Shown: positions 26,351 through 34,434, counted from the first letter of the stretch. The stretch is 64,000 bases of DNA from Ekhidna lutea (GCF_900188325.1 NZ_FZPD01000003.1:620001-684000), one strand, 5' to 3'. Notes: generated from the sequence alone by a model not told the origin. Numbers and translations are program-made.

Positions 26351-27706
26351 TTAAGAATTTATAGAAGTAACAGCACGAGATCTACTTTTCTCAAGCCTTG
26401 CCCATATCTCATCCAGCCATTCCTTATGTTCCGGCTTCATCAGGGATGATCGGAGGCAAATAAGATACTCCGCATCAATTTCAAAATCAGGATCATTGAA
26501 TTTTGCTGTAGGATATTTATAAAGAGATAGATACAAATGATTATGTTCTGCTCGCTTGAATACTTCCTGTGCCGCCTTTGACATCTCGCTTACCTTTTGA
26601 CCTTTCATCGCCCAAGACACGATATCCGTTTCCGGCTTAACAATTGGGAAGAAATGATCACTTGTGTTTAGTCTTTCGTACAATGAAAGGGCTGCTTCTC
26701 TTGATTGCGATAAATCAGCAGCAAACTTTCCGCCTTTAACCGGAGGCATCAATTGATGAGTAGCCCAGAGCCCTACCGCTGAAGCTCCTGCTCGTGAACA
26801 CTCCAGGCTGATTTCACCCAAATGCAATTCATCGGAAGTGAAATAGGTATAGGGTGAATCGTGAATGTAGTACTGCGCCACTTTAGGATTTTTGAAAAGC
26901 ACACAGCCACACCCGTAAGGCTGTAATCCTTGCTTGTGAGGGTCAATGACGATGCTATCCACCTGATCCAGCAAAGCATATTTTTCACTCGTTGAAGATT
27001 CGAGATTATCCAGTAATCTGAAATAACCACCATAAGCTGCATCAGCGTGGATTCTGAAATCGTACTTCTCCTGCAGGGCAACTATTTCAGGAAGCGGATC
27101 AACAGCGCCAAGTCCTGTGGTTCCCATCGTGCACACGACGGTACCCACATTGCCTTTTTTTAGCTTTTCTTCTAATGCATCTATGTCTATTCGTCCCTGA
27201 TGGTCCGTAGCTACTTTTTCAAACTTTAACTTTAGAACCTCGGATATGCGCTCATGGGTATAGTGCGCCTGATCAGAAGCAACAATGGCTTTGTCAGGAT
27301 GAATGTTGCCGGCAACCCATAAAGCTTCCAAATTAGCCATGGTGCCACCTCCGGTTAAGTGTCCCAGATGCTCGCTCCATCCAAACATTTTAGCCAGATC
27401 AGCCACAACCTCTTTCTCCATCGGGGAGCTGGCTTTGCTTCCATCCATGGCGTGATTGTTCGGGTTGATCCACATAGCCATCATATATGCTGCTTTGGCA
27501 ATCGGATGAGGAGGCTTTAGCATCTGGCCTGCAAACAGCGGATGAAAATACGGGTAGTTGTCCTGCATTCGCTCGGCAGCTTTCAGGATCACCTCTTCCA
27601 TTTTTTGGTAATCATGGGATGAATTAAAATCCGGCAAATCAAATCCCAATTCTAACTTTTCGATTGCTTTGGTGAGTAGCTTTATTGATTCTTTTTCTAG
27701 TTTCAT
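26351..27706 (-). CDS. Group II PLP-dependent decarboxylase
   Basis: 451 residues of the pyridoxal-phosphate group II decarboxylase family (glutamate, aromatic amino acid, diaminobutyrate decarboxylases). The cofactor Lys is in IVIDPHKQGLQPYGCGCVLF, the substrate-side motif is HADAAYGGYFRLL, and the phosphate-binding GHLTGGGTMANLEALW is near residue 120. The precise substrate cannot be told from sequence; in Bacteroidetes such enzymes decarboxylate aspartate, glutamate or tyrosine. Cytoplasmic homodimer by family. A hairpin repeat lies upstream. Confidence 0.9.
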   Translation of the reverse strand: MKLEKESIKLLTKAIEKLELGFDLPDFNSSHDYQKMEEVILKAAERMQDNYPYFHPLFAGQMLKPPHPIAKAAYMMAMWINPNNHAMDGSKASSPMEKEVVADLAKMFGWSEHLGHLTGGGTMANLEALWVAGNIHPDKAIVASDQAHYTHERISEVLKLKFEKVATDHQGRIDIDALEEKLKKGNVGTVVCTMGTTGLGAVDPLPEIVALQEKYDFRIHADAAYGGYFRLLDNLESSTSEKYALLDQVDSIVIDPHKQGLQPYGCGCVLFKNPKVAQYYIHDSPYTYFTSDELHLGEISLECSRAGASAVGLWATHQLMPPVKGGKFAADLSQSREAALSLYERLNTSDHFFPIVKPETDIVSWAMKGQKVSEMSKAAQEVFKRAEHNHLYLSLYKYPTAKFNDPDFEIDAEYLICLRSSLMKPEHKEWLDEIWARLEKSRSRAVTSINS

Positions 27707-27720
27707 TTCGTCAAAGTTTG

Positions 27721-27808
27721 CGTCATCGCGAGCTTGCGAAGCGATCTTAAAGACAAGATTGCTTCATTTGCCCTGCTTTTGTCGGCAGGTAGGCTCATTC
27801 GCAATGAC
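27721..27808. repeat. Intergenic hairpin repeat with nested palindrome
   Basis: GTCATCGCGAGCTTGCGAAG with GCAATGAC at the far end forms the stem of a dispersed Bacteroidetes repeat (GTCATTGCGA family); inner text AGCGATCTTAAAGACAAGAT adds a second stem. In the apical part there is an insert GCCCTGCTTTTGTCGGCAGG-TAGGC (27770-27794) with inverted ends CCTGC/GCAGG. Confidence 0.75.
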
Positions 27809-27816
27809 GAGGTAAA

Positions 27817-28386
27817 TTAATCCTCAATCCACTCCACTTTATCTTCAATCGGTTTCTTTTGGATAACACGATCAGATGGTTCGCAATAGCCTATGTAAAA
27901 GAGGCCGATGCACCTTTCGTTTTCTTTCATTGAAACATGCTCTCCTAAAAATTTGCAAAGGGCTGGACTACTCCAGTAGCCACCCATGTTATATTGATCA
28001 AGCGCAATCCAGATGTTTTCTACAGCACACGCCACTGATGCTATTTCTTCCCATTCTGGCACGCGCTCAGCCGGATCCCGATGCAACACAATCGCCAGCA
28101 TAGCGCCAGCCATTGTCGGTTTAGATTTTATTTTCTCATACTTGGCCGGAGAAAATGCTTCTTCAGGAGTGATCTTCTGATACTTTTTTGCTAAAAATTC
28201 TCCCAATTTATTTTTTGCTTCACCGCTGAAAACTTTGAACCTCCAGGGTTCCGTAAGTTTGTGTGTAGGCGCATGATTGGCATTGAGGAGGAGCTCTTCC
28301 AGAATTTCTCTTGGTATAGGCTTATTGATATATTGCGCTGGATACACGGATCGCCGCTGGCGTATAATTTCGTTTATCTTACTCAC
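27817..28386 (-). CDS. Nitroreductase-family oxidoreductase
   Basis: 189 residues with the FMN-binding nitroreductase fold: the N-terminal IRQRRSVYPAQYINKPIPRE, the NANHAPTHKLTEPWRFKVF region, AVENIWIALDQYNMGGYW, and the C-terminal IGYCEPSDRVIQKKPIEDKV. It reduces nitro compounds or quinones with NAD(P)H and FMN in the cytoplasm. It is 17 nt from a divergent SDR gene; the two share a very short promoter region. The repeat at 27721-27808 follows its stop. Confidence 0.93.
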   Translation of the reverse strand: MSKINEIIRQRRSVYPAQYINKPIPREILEELLLNANHAPTHKLTEPWRFKVFSGEAKNKLGEFLAKKYQKITPEEAFSPAKYEKIKSKPTMAGAMLAIVLHRDPAERVPEWEEIASVACAVENIWIALDQYNMGGYWSSPALCKFLGEHVSMKENERCIGLFYIGYCEPSDRVIQKKPIEDKVEWIED

Positions 28387-28403
28387 TCTTGAATTATTTA
28401 TAA

Positions 28404-29267
28404 ATGGCGAAATCTAAAAACATCCTGATAACCGGCGCTTCAACCGGCATTGGTTATGACATGGCAAAGGTATTTGTTGCAAATGGTTATACCGTGTATG
28501 GAAGTGTAAGAAAACAGGAAGATGCGGATCGGTTAGTCAATGATTTAGGAAAAAACTTCCATGCTTTGTTATTTGATGTCACTGATTATGATGCCATAGA
28601 TAAAGCCGCAGAGCGGCTGGAAAAAGAAATTGGTCATGAAGGACTTGGTGCGCTCATCAATAATGCCGGTATTGCCATAGGCGGGCCGCTCATGGATCTT
28701 GATGTCTCAGAATATAAGCATCAGTTTGATGTCAATGTTTTTGGGCTCATTAAAGTAACCCAGGCATTTTTGCCATTGCTAGGGGCAAAGCAAAATCATC
28801 CTTCAGAATCCGGAAGAATTATTCAGATTTCCTCTGTTGCCGGACGTCATGGGATGCCGTTTATGTCGCCCTATTCAGGATCCAAACATGCGCTGGAGGG
28901 AATCACGGAAAGTTTGAGAAAGGAGCTGATGATGTTTGGGATAGACGTCATTCTGATAGAGCCAGGACCCATCAAAACACCCATTTGGCATAAAGGAGCC
29001 AATCAGGCCGAAGAAGAAAAATTCCAGAATTCTGTTTTCAATGCTCCACTGAAAAAGTTCCAAACCAAGTTCGTAGCGAAGGCTGTGAAAAAAGCCTGGA
29101 CTTCAGAGAGAGCAGCCAAAATCATATTTGATGCCTTCGAAAGCAAAAAACCAAAAGTACGATACCTCATCGTGCCACAGAAATTCAAGAACTGGACGCT
29201 CCCTCGATTGATGCCAACCCGCGTGGTAGATAAAGTCATTGCAAAAGCCATCGGATTGTTGAAATAG
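28404..29267 (+). CDS. Short-chain dehydrogenase/reductase
   Basis: 287 residues, classical SDR. The cofactor motif is ITGASTGIGYDMA near residue 10, NNAG appears in ALINNAGIAIGGPL, and the catalytic Tyr-Lys is in MSPYSGSKHALEG with Ser in IQISSVAGRHGM. A C-terminal extension of about 60 residues (VKKAWTSERAAKIIFDAFES onward) is like that of the adipocyte/epimerase-like SDRs. Substrate unknown. It diverges from the nitroreductase gene and is followed by a palindromic element. Confidence 0.93.
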   Translation: MAKSKNILITGASTGIGYDMAKVFVANGYTVYGSVRKQEDADRLVNDLGKNFHALLFDVTDYDAIDKAAERLEKEIGHEGLGALINNAGIAIGGPLMDLDVSEYKHQFDVNVFGLIKVTQAFLPLLGAKQNHPSESGRIIQISSVAGRHGMPFMSPYSGSKHALEGITESLRKELMMFGIDVILIEPGPIKTPIWHKGANQAEEEKFQNSVFNAPLKKFQTKFVAKAVKKAWTSERAAKIIFDAFESKKPKVRYLIVPQKFKNWTLPRLMPTRVVDKVIAKAIGLLK

Positions 29268-29282
29268 CATCTTGTTAGTTGC

Positions 29283-29431
29283 GTCCGAGAGAGATTTTTC
29301 GATTCGGTGCAATTAGCCCTTAAATCACCCTTTTTCATTCCCTAAAGGGATTTCTTTGCAACTCCCTTTTGGCCGGGCCGACGATTCGGTAGGGGTGGTT
29401 TTGAAATTGAAAGAAAAATCCATTCTCGGAC
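29283..29431. repeat. 149-bp palindromic MITE-like element
   Basis: Terminal inverted repeats GTCCGAGAGAGATTTTTC (29283-29300) and GAAAAATCCATTCTCGGAC (29413-29431) bracket the element. Inner halves are also inverted (AAATCACCCT with AGGGGTGGTTTT), and a CCGGGCCGACGATTCGG insert sits at 29373-29389. The whole could fold into one long hairpin. No target duplication is obvious. The remaining 138 nt up to the next gene hold nothing I can assign. Confidence 0.65.
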
Positions 29432-29569
29432 TCATTAAATACACTTTTCTCAAATGAGAATAGATTTAGTTGGATGTCAATAGCATTTTGTTAATTCCCA
29501 CACTATTGCACTGACTGTTGGAATAGGTCTTATAAAGACACTAGATTTAATCTTCTAAATACATGCCCT

Positions 29570-30451
29570 ATGAAATTCGGAAGTGTCGACAATCCCGCTG
29601 GAATAGATTTTTCATTACCTGATGATCACCACGATACGGAGAAAGTATTGAAACAAGGGAGTGGCCTTAAACAGGTTTTTGTGGGTTGTGCAAAATGGAA
29701 TAAGCAGGATTTAAAGAAATTCTACCCTCGTGGAACAAAGGACGAGCTTGCATATTATTCAACCCAGTTCAATTCCATCGAGCTCAACGCTACATTCTAT
29801 AATCACTTCAGTATAGAGCAGATTGAAAAGTGGGTAGAAAAAACACCTGATGATTTCAAATTCTTTCCGAAAGTGCACCAGATGGTGAGTCACATCAAAA
29901 GACTGAATAATGTGGAAGAACCGATCGAACGATACACGACCAACATCAGAGCCTTCGGAGACAAGTTGGGCATGTGTTTCCTTCAACTTCATGACAATTT
30001 CAAGCCTCAAAACATGGAAAGGCTGGTAACAGCCGTGGAGTATTGGCCAAAGGATATTCCATTGGCGATTGAGCTTAGAAACACTGAATGGTTTAATGAT
30101 GCTGAGGTAGCAAATGAAGTATATGCATTATTTGAGCAGCACAACATTTCCAATATTGTAACTGACACAGCGGGCAGGAGAGATCTGCTGCATATGCGTT
30201 TAACTTCGCCATCTGTATTTGTGCGATACGTTGGCGCCAATCATGAAAGTGACTACTCTCGTTTGGATACCTGGATGGATCGTTTAAAGCAGTGGGCCGA
30301 TCAGGGGATGGAAAATCTCTACTTTTTCGTTCATCAGAATTTGGAAAAAGAATCACCTGTACTGTCTGCTCATTTTATTCACAAGTTGAATAAAGAATTT
30401 GGGCTAGATATCAGCATTCCTGTTGGTCAAGATCAGGAAAGTTTGTTTTAA
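29570..30451 (+). CDS. DUF72 (YecE-like) protein
   Basis: 293 residues. The DUF72 TIM-barrel-like signature is present: VFVGCAKWNK, DELAYYSTQFNSIELNATFY, FFPKVHQMVSH, LGMCFLQLHDNF, DIPLAIELRNTEWF, and YFFVHQNLEKESP. The family is widespread and its activity unproven; an isomerase-like fold with a role in nucleic-acid or carbohydrate chemistry has been discussed. Cytoplasmic. The N-terminal 30 residues are an addition before the usual domain start. Confidence 0.92.
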   Translation: MKFGSVDNPAGIDFSLPDDHHDTEKVLKQGSGLKQVFVGCAKWNKQDLKKFYPRGTKDELAYYSTQFNSIELNATFYNHFSIEQIEKWVEKTPDDFKFFPKVHQMVSHIKRLNNVEEPIERYTTNIRAFGDKLGMCFLQLHDNFKPQNMERLVTAVEYWPKDIPLAIELRNTEWFNDAEVANEVYALFEQHNISNIVTDTAGRRDLLHMRLTSPSVFVRYVGANHESDYSRLDTWMDRLKQWADQGMENLYFFVHQNLEKESPVLSAHFIHKLNKEFGLDISIPVGQDQESLF

Positions 30452-30454
30452 ATA

Positions 30455-30476
30455 GAAAAGCCCTCATTTGAGGGCT
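30455..30476 (-). terminator. Rho-independent terminator
   Basis: Hairpin AAGCCCTC-attt-GAGGGCTT (30459-30476). On the minus strand it is followed by TTTTCTATTT, so it best terminates the AMP nucleosidase transcript; the DUF72 gene ends here too. Confidence 0.75.
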
Positions 30477-30509
30477 TGGATAAAGTTTTGCTATAAGATC
30501 AATCTCAAC

Positions 30510-31283
30510 TTATTCGAATTTCAAATGCTTAACAGACTCTCCGGAGCTACTTAATTCCATAAGTGAATCAATTCCAATATCCAGGTGATTCTCAACAAAC
30601 TGAGCAGTTACTTTCTTATCACTTTTTGACGTTTTAACTCCTTCAGGTACCATTGGATTGTCAGAGACTAAAAGCAAAGCACCTCGTGGGATTTTGTTTG
30701 CAAACCCAACAGTAAAGAGCGTAGCGGTTTCCATGTCAATCGCTGAGGCCCGAATTTCTTTCAGGTATTCCTTGAATTCATTATCGTGCTCCCAAACTCG
30801 TCTGTTGGTAGTAAATACCGTGCCTGTCCAATAGTCAAAACCTTTGGCCTTAATGACGTGCGAAACGGCACGCTGAAGGCGGAATGAAGGCAATGCAGGT
30901 ATTTCTGCAGGCATATAATCGTCAGAAGCACCCTCGCCACGTATTGCAGCAATTGGAAGGATTAAATCCCCAAGTTTATTCTGACTTTTCAAACCGCCAC
31001 ATTTTCCAAGGAATAACACGGCTTTAGGCATGATTGCGGAGAGCAAATCCATTACCGTAGCAGCCATCGCACTCCCCATTCCAAAATTGATAATAGTAAT
31101 ATCATCATGGGTGGCAGTTTGCATTGCCCCTTTCTTGCCAAGAATTGGCACGTCGAACTTTTTAGCAAAAATGTCTACGTAGTTTTTAAAGTTGGTGAGA
31201 AGGATGTATTGACCAAATTCATCCAATTCGGTTCCTGTATATCTGGGTAACCAATCGTCTACTATTTCTTCTTTTGTTTTCAT
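30510..31283 (-). CDS. amn: AMP nucleosidase
   Basis: 257 residues from ATG 31283; the frame extends 27 nt further upstream but MKTKEEIVDDW is the family start. It cleaves AMP to adenine and ribose-5-phosphate, purine salvage in the cytoplasm. The nucleoside phosphorylase fold motifs are INFGMGSAMAATVMDLL, FLGKCGGLKSQNKLGDLILP and the substrate-binding SAIDMETATLFTVGF with LLVSDNPM. It is the short single-domain type common in Bacteroidetes, without the N-terminal domain of the E. coli enzyme. Confidence 0.9.
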   Translation of the reverse strand: MKTKEEIVDDWLPRYTGTELDEFGQYILLTNFKNYVDIFAKKFDVPILGKKGAMQTATHDDITIINFGMGSAMAATVMDLLSAIMPKAVLFLGKCGGLKSQNKLGDLILPIAAIRGEGASDDYMPAEIPALPSFRLQRAVSHVIKAKGFDYWTGTVFTTNRRVWEHDNEFKEYLKEIRASAIDMETATLFTVGFANKIPRGALLLVSDNPMVPEGVKTSKSDKKVTAQFVENHLDIGIDSLMELSSSGESVKHLKFE

Positions 31284-31364
31284 GAAGTGCAAAGATAGTT
31301 GAATGCTCAATACGAATTTTTACAGTTCTCCAAACTTGAAAATAGGTTTTCCGTTTCGTTATTG

Positions 31365-32054
31365 ATGTCAAAATCTTTAGGCCTTTTCATTTTATTGATT
31401 TCATTATCAGGTAGTCTTAAAGCGCAAGTCCCTACTTATAATTCCTTTTTTTTCAATGAAGAGGCTGTGGAGAGTAAGGTATATGTAATAAATCTAACAT
31501 CAATCGGACGCTATCACTTTGACGATACATGGAATGCGGGAAATATTTTTCTTAAAAATGGCGATTCGCTTATAGCTTATTATATGCGCTATGATTTGGT
31601 ACGCAATCAGCTTGAAGTGATCATTGGAAATGATATTAAAGCATTGAATGGAGGATTTATTGATTGGTTTGAATGGTTTAGCGTTGAACGACTCAGGCCA
31701 GAGAAATTTGTGTCAGCTCAGTTATTTCAATTTGATGAGCAAAGCGAGATCAGGGGTTTTATTCAGTTACTCGAAGATGGGGACGCAAAGCTTTTGAAGT
31801 GTAAGCGAATGTACGCACCAAGAGAGGCCACCTCTCCAACGATAATAAATGATACAGATGAAGATATTCAAGCCCTTGAAGAATATTATTTGGTAGTTAA
31901 CAATGTAGCAGTGGAGGTCACCAGAGGGAAACGGAAAAATCTTGATGTTTTTAAATCGAGAGAATTAAATAGATATGTGAATCAATCCAATCTGAAATTC
32001 AACAATGAAAGGGACCTTAAGGAGATTGTAGAATATTACAATTCTTTAGAATAA
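31365..32054 (+). CDS. Secreted hypothetical protein
   Basis: 229 residues from ATG 31365, which begins a clear signal peptide (MSKSLGLFILLISLSGSLKA-Q). The mature protein starts with a beta-rich segment (SKVYVINLTSIGRYHFDD, GNIFLKNGDSLIAYYMRYD) and ends in a charged helix region (RDLKEIVEYYNSLE). No family recognised. It is divergent from the AMP nucleosidase and converges on ssrA, separated by a shared terminator. Confidence 0.75.
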   Translation: MSKSLGLFILLISLSGSLKAQVPTYNSFFFNEEAVESKVYVINLTSIGRYHFDDTWNAGNIFLKNGDSLIAYYMRYDLVRNQLEVIIGNDIKALNGGFIDWFEWFSVERLRPEKFVSAQLFQFDEQSEIRGFIQLLEDGDAKLLKCKRMYAPREATSPTIINDTDEDIQALEEYYLVVNNVAVEVTRGKRKNLDVFKSRELNRYVNQSNLKFNNERDLKEIVEYYNSLE

Positions 32055-32077
32055 AAAAACCCACCGAAGTGGGCTTT
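32053..32077 (-). terminator. Terminator of ssrA
   Basis: On the minus strand the hairpin GCCCAC-TTCG-GTGGG is followed by seven T. It follows the tmRNA 3' end by about 10 nt; the plus-strand side has a weaker T run, so it may work both ways. Confidence 0.85.
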
Positions 32078-32086
32078 AGTTTAGTG

Positions 32087-32483
32087 TGGAGTCGGAGGGA
32101 TTCGAACCCTCGTCCAGCTAAGGAAACCATAGACCTTCTACATGCTTAGTTATTCTTTTAATCTCGAATCTCAGGCTGGCGAATAACTACCCACCTGAAA
32201 AACCAGTTGCTTTATTTCACTCACGACCCGCAACACTGTCTTGAGCTATTCCTTATGTTCGACACCCCAGTTCCTCGCCCTAAGGACAAAAGCGTGGTAG
32301 GATGTGACAGGGGGAACCTATGTGGCTCAACCCTAAATAAACTCTACTTTAATTTGAGATTATGCTGCCATAGCGTAGTTAGACTCGCCAATTACAATTT
32401 TGAGCGCATTTATCAAGGATGTACACTCCCCACCCTGCATGCTAGCATATGCTTTGCACTTCCTGTCGATTCCGGTCGACCCC
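32087..32483 (-). ncRNA. ssrA: Transfer-messenger RNA (tmRNA)
   Basis: The 3' end reads GGACGAGGGTTCGAATCCCTCC then GACTCCA, a T-arm and acceptor strand; its partner GGGGTCG begins the RNA at 32483, giving a 7-bp acceptor stem with one G-U pair. CCA is not encoded in full. The tag reading frame is at 32360-32389: GGC GAG TCT AAC TAC GCT ATG GCA GCA TAA, giving GESNYAMAA. tmRNA with SmpB releases stalled ribosomes and tags the product for proteolysis. Length about 397 nt, normal. The ends are set by pairing and should be right within a few bases. Confidence 0.95.
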
Positions 32484-32490
32484 ATATATT

Positions 32491-32516
32491 CAAAGAACAA
32501 AATAACAGGGAACAAA
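32491..32516 (-). promoter_or_regulatory. Candidate promoter of ssrA
   Basis: On the minus strand TTTG at 32516-32513 and TTCTTTG ending at 32491 are 18 nt apart, fitting the -33 TTTG and the right half of the -7 TAnnTTTG box. The RNA 5' end follows 7 nt later. The left half of the -7 box does not match. Confidence 0.5.
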
Positions 32517-32652
32517 TTCCAACGAACAGGTTCCAATCACAAAGGTACATTCCTTTGTGGGAGAATAAGACATTTGATTTTCTGAAAAGGTTCAATCCTT
32601 TTTTGAAGAAATTTTTCCGAAGAATGGGAAGCATCATTTAACTTGCCAGCAG

Positions 32653-33771
32653 ATGGAGAATTTTGTGGTATCGGCACGTAAGTACAGGCCTCTCGGTTTC
32701 GAAGAGGTAGTGGGGCAAGAGCATATCACCACTACCCTTGAAAATGCAATAAAGTCTAATCACTTAGGGCAAGCACTACTGTTTTGCGGGCCAAGAGGAG
32801 TGGGTAAAACCACCTGTGCGCGTATTCTTGCTAAAACCATCAACGAGTTTGAAAGTGAATCAGGTGACAGCACCAACAACTTCAACATTTTTGAGCTGGA
32901 TGCTGCATCTAATAACTCGGTAGAAGATATTCGAAATCTGATCGATCAGGTACGATACCCACCACAGCAAGGAAAATATAAAGTATACATCATTGATGAG
33001 GTTCACATGCTTTCTACACAGGCTTTCAATGCCTTTTTGAAAACCTTAGAGGAGCCTCCTGAGTATGCCATTTTCATTTTGGCAACAACGGAAAAGCATA
33101 AGGTGATTCCTACCATTCTGTCCAGGTGCCAGATTTATGATTTCAATCGCATTGAGGTTTCTGATATCGTAAAGCAACTGGAGAAAATTGCGGGGAGCGA
33201 AAAAGTAGATGCTGAGAAGGAAGCACTTCACTTAATTGCGCAAAAGGCAGATGGTGCATTGAGGGATGCACTTTCCATCTTCGATTTGATCACGACTTTT
33301 TCATCAGACGGGAAGATCACTTATCAGGATACGATCAAGAATCTCCATATTCTGGATTACGATTACTACTTCAAGCTGGTCGATGACCTGTTGGCTCAAA
33401 ATATGTCTGGAGCACTGATGCTCTTTGACGAGATTTTAAGAAATGGATTTGATGGAAATAATTTCTTAAATGGCTTTCAGCAACACCTTAGAAACCTACT
33501 GATATCCAAAGACAACCAGACCATCAAACTTTTGGAAGTTACCGACAACCTGAAGGCAAAATATGGGGAGCAAGCTGCTAATTGTAGTCCTTCCTTTTTG
33601 CTATCAGCACTCAATATTTCTAATCAGTTTGAACTGAGTTTCAAACAGAGCAAAAATCAGCGACTGCACGTAGAGCTTTGCCTCATGAAACTGGCTCATT
33701 TGACCAACGCACTTACACTTAGCTCCTCTGACAATGGAGCAAAAAAAAAAGGTCACACAGTGACAACATAG
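32653..33771 (+). CDS. dnaX: DNA polymerase III gamma subunit (dnaX zero frame)
   Basis: 372 residues in the zero frame. It is the clamp-loader ATPase: Walker A GPRGVGKTT (Lys52), Walker B/DEAD-like YIIDEVHML, sensor 1 FILATTEKHK, and Arg finger region ILSRCQIYDF. The cysteine module usually placed between Walker A and the ELDAASNNSVED motif is absent: residues 64-80 contain no Cys. The frame ends at TAG 33769-33771 just after an A10 run; a continuing ORF in the -1 frame encodes the tau tail. The start ATG 32653 follows the ssrA promoter on the opposite strand. Confidence 0.94.
   Translation: MENFVVSARKYRPLGFEEVVGQEHITTTLENAIKSNHLGQALLFCGPRGVGKTTCARILAKTINEFESESGDSTNNFNIFELDAASNNSVEDIRNLIDQVRYPPQQGKYKVYIIDEVHMLSTQAFNAFLKTLEEPPEYAIFILATTEKHKVIPTILSRCQIYDFNRIEVSDIVKQLEKIAGSEKVDAEKEALHLIAQKADGALRDALSIFDLITTFSSDGKITYQDTIKNLHILDYDYYFKLVDDLLAQNMSGALMLFDEILRNGFDGNNFLNGFQQHLRNLLISKDNQTIKLLEVTDNLKAKYGEQAANCSPSFLLSALNISNQFELSFKQSKNQRLHVELCLMKLAHLTNALTLSSSDNGAKKKGHTVTT
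33741..33750 (+). promoter_or_regulatory. A10 slippery site in dnaX
   Basis: GC-AAAAAAAAAA-GG. In the zero frame it reads GCA AAA AAA AAA GGT and stops six codons later. A -1 ribosomal slip, or one extra A by polymerase slippage, gives AAA AAA AAA AGG TCA CAC and continues for about 215 codons. Confidence 0.85.
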
Positions 33772-34403
33772 AAAAGCCAGCTGAAAAATCAATTCCTAAA
33801 AAGGAGGAGATCGAAAAGCCTGCAGAGCCAGAAGACGATTCTCCACCCCCACCAACAGAAGAGCCACAAACTCCACATTTCAGCGAATCTGAATCTACAC
33901 CTGCTGCATCAAAACCTAAACCAAGTCCGGTAATAAAACCTTCGGAATCCGGTAAGGCAAAAGAGACGCCTAGCATCTTCGGGAAGAAGAAATTAAAGGA
34001 AGCAGCAAGTGATGCGTCTCCGGTCATTGACAAAAAGGAAACGGATTTCACACAGGAAGATCTGGAAAGAGTTTGGAAAGGGTTTGCCGAGCAGAAAACC
34101 GATGCTGGGGACACAGAGCGTTTGGTACTAAGCAAGTCAGTAAAAAAAGGAGAAAATCACAGTATAATCATTATGCTTGGCAGCCAACTTGAAGTAAGTT
34201 TTCTGGAGAAATTTGACACTGAAGTTGTACAATATTTGCGCAATGAATTACAAAACGATCACATTGTCATTCGTACAGAGATTGCAGAGATTAAAGACGA
34301 GAAAAAGCTCTATACCAGTACAGATATCTTCGATTACATGGTAAAGCAAAACCCTGATCTCAAAGATTTGAAGGATCGGTTGGGATTAGATTTTGATTAT
34401 TAA
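33750..34403 (+). CDS. dnaX: Tau-specific C-terminal region of dnaX (-1 frame)
   Basis: The -1 frame is open from the A10 run to TAA 34403 and would make a 583-residue tau. Its first 110 residues are a Pro/Glu/Lys-rich linker (EKPAEPEDDSPPPPTEE), as expected for the flexible tau region, followed by a conserved globular end (TQEDLERVWKGFAEQK, GSQLEVSFLEKF, FDYMVKQNPDLKDLKDRL). The last part matches the usual Bacteroidetes DnaX C-terminus. No normal start codon is near, so it is produced by frameshifting, not as a separate gene. Tau tethers polymerase and helicase. Confidence 0.85.
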   Translation, partial: RSHSDNIEKPAEKSIPKKEEIEKPAEPEDDSPPPPTEEPQTPHFSESESTPAASKPKPSPVIKPSESGKAKETPSIFGKKKLKEAASDASPVIDKKETDFTQEDLERVWKGFAEQKTDAGDTERLVLSKSVKKGENHSIIIMLGSQLEVSFLEKFDTEVVQYLRNELQNDHIVIRTEIAEIKDEKKLYTSTDIFDYMVKQNPDLKDLKDRLGLDFDY

Positions 34404-34410
34404 TTTTTTT

Positions 34411-34434
34411 GTCACTCTGAGCCTGTCGAAGAGC
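34411..34434. repeat. Half repeat forming the 3' end of a coding gene
   Basis: GTCACTCTGAGCCTGTCGAA-GAGC matches half of the unit at 39501-39541 (GTCATCTTGAGCCTGTCGAA). Here it contains the stop and the last codons of the LysM transglycosylase gene. Confidence 0.6.

Noticed and set aside
32207-32641. 144-aa plus-strand reading frame
   Set aside because: It runs antisense through the tmRNA gene and its promoter; the composition is not protein-like and the tmRNA explains the conservation.
33719-34135. 138-aa minus-strand reading frame opposite the dnaX tail
   Set aside because: It mirrors the low-complexity Pro/Ser linker of tau; the plus strand gives a sensible tau C-terminus.
34122-34403. 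Separate 93-aa gene after dnaX starting with TTG
   Set aside because: It is in the same frame as the long tau linker and forms the tau C-terminus; no reason to postulate an independent gene.
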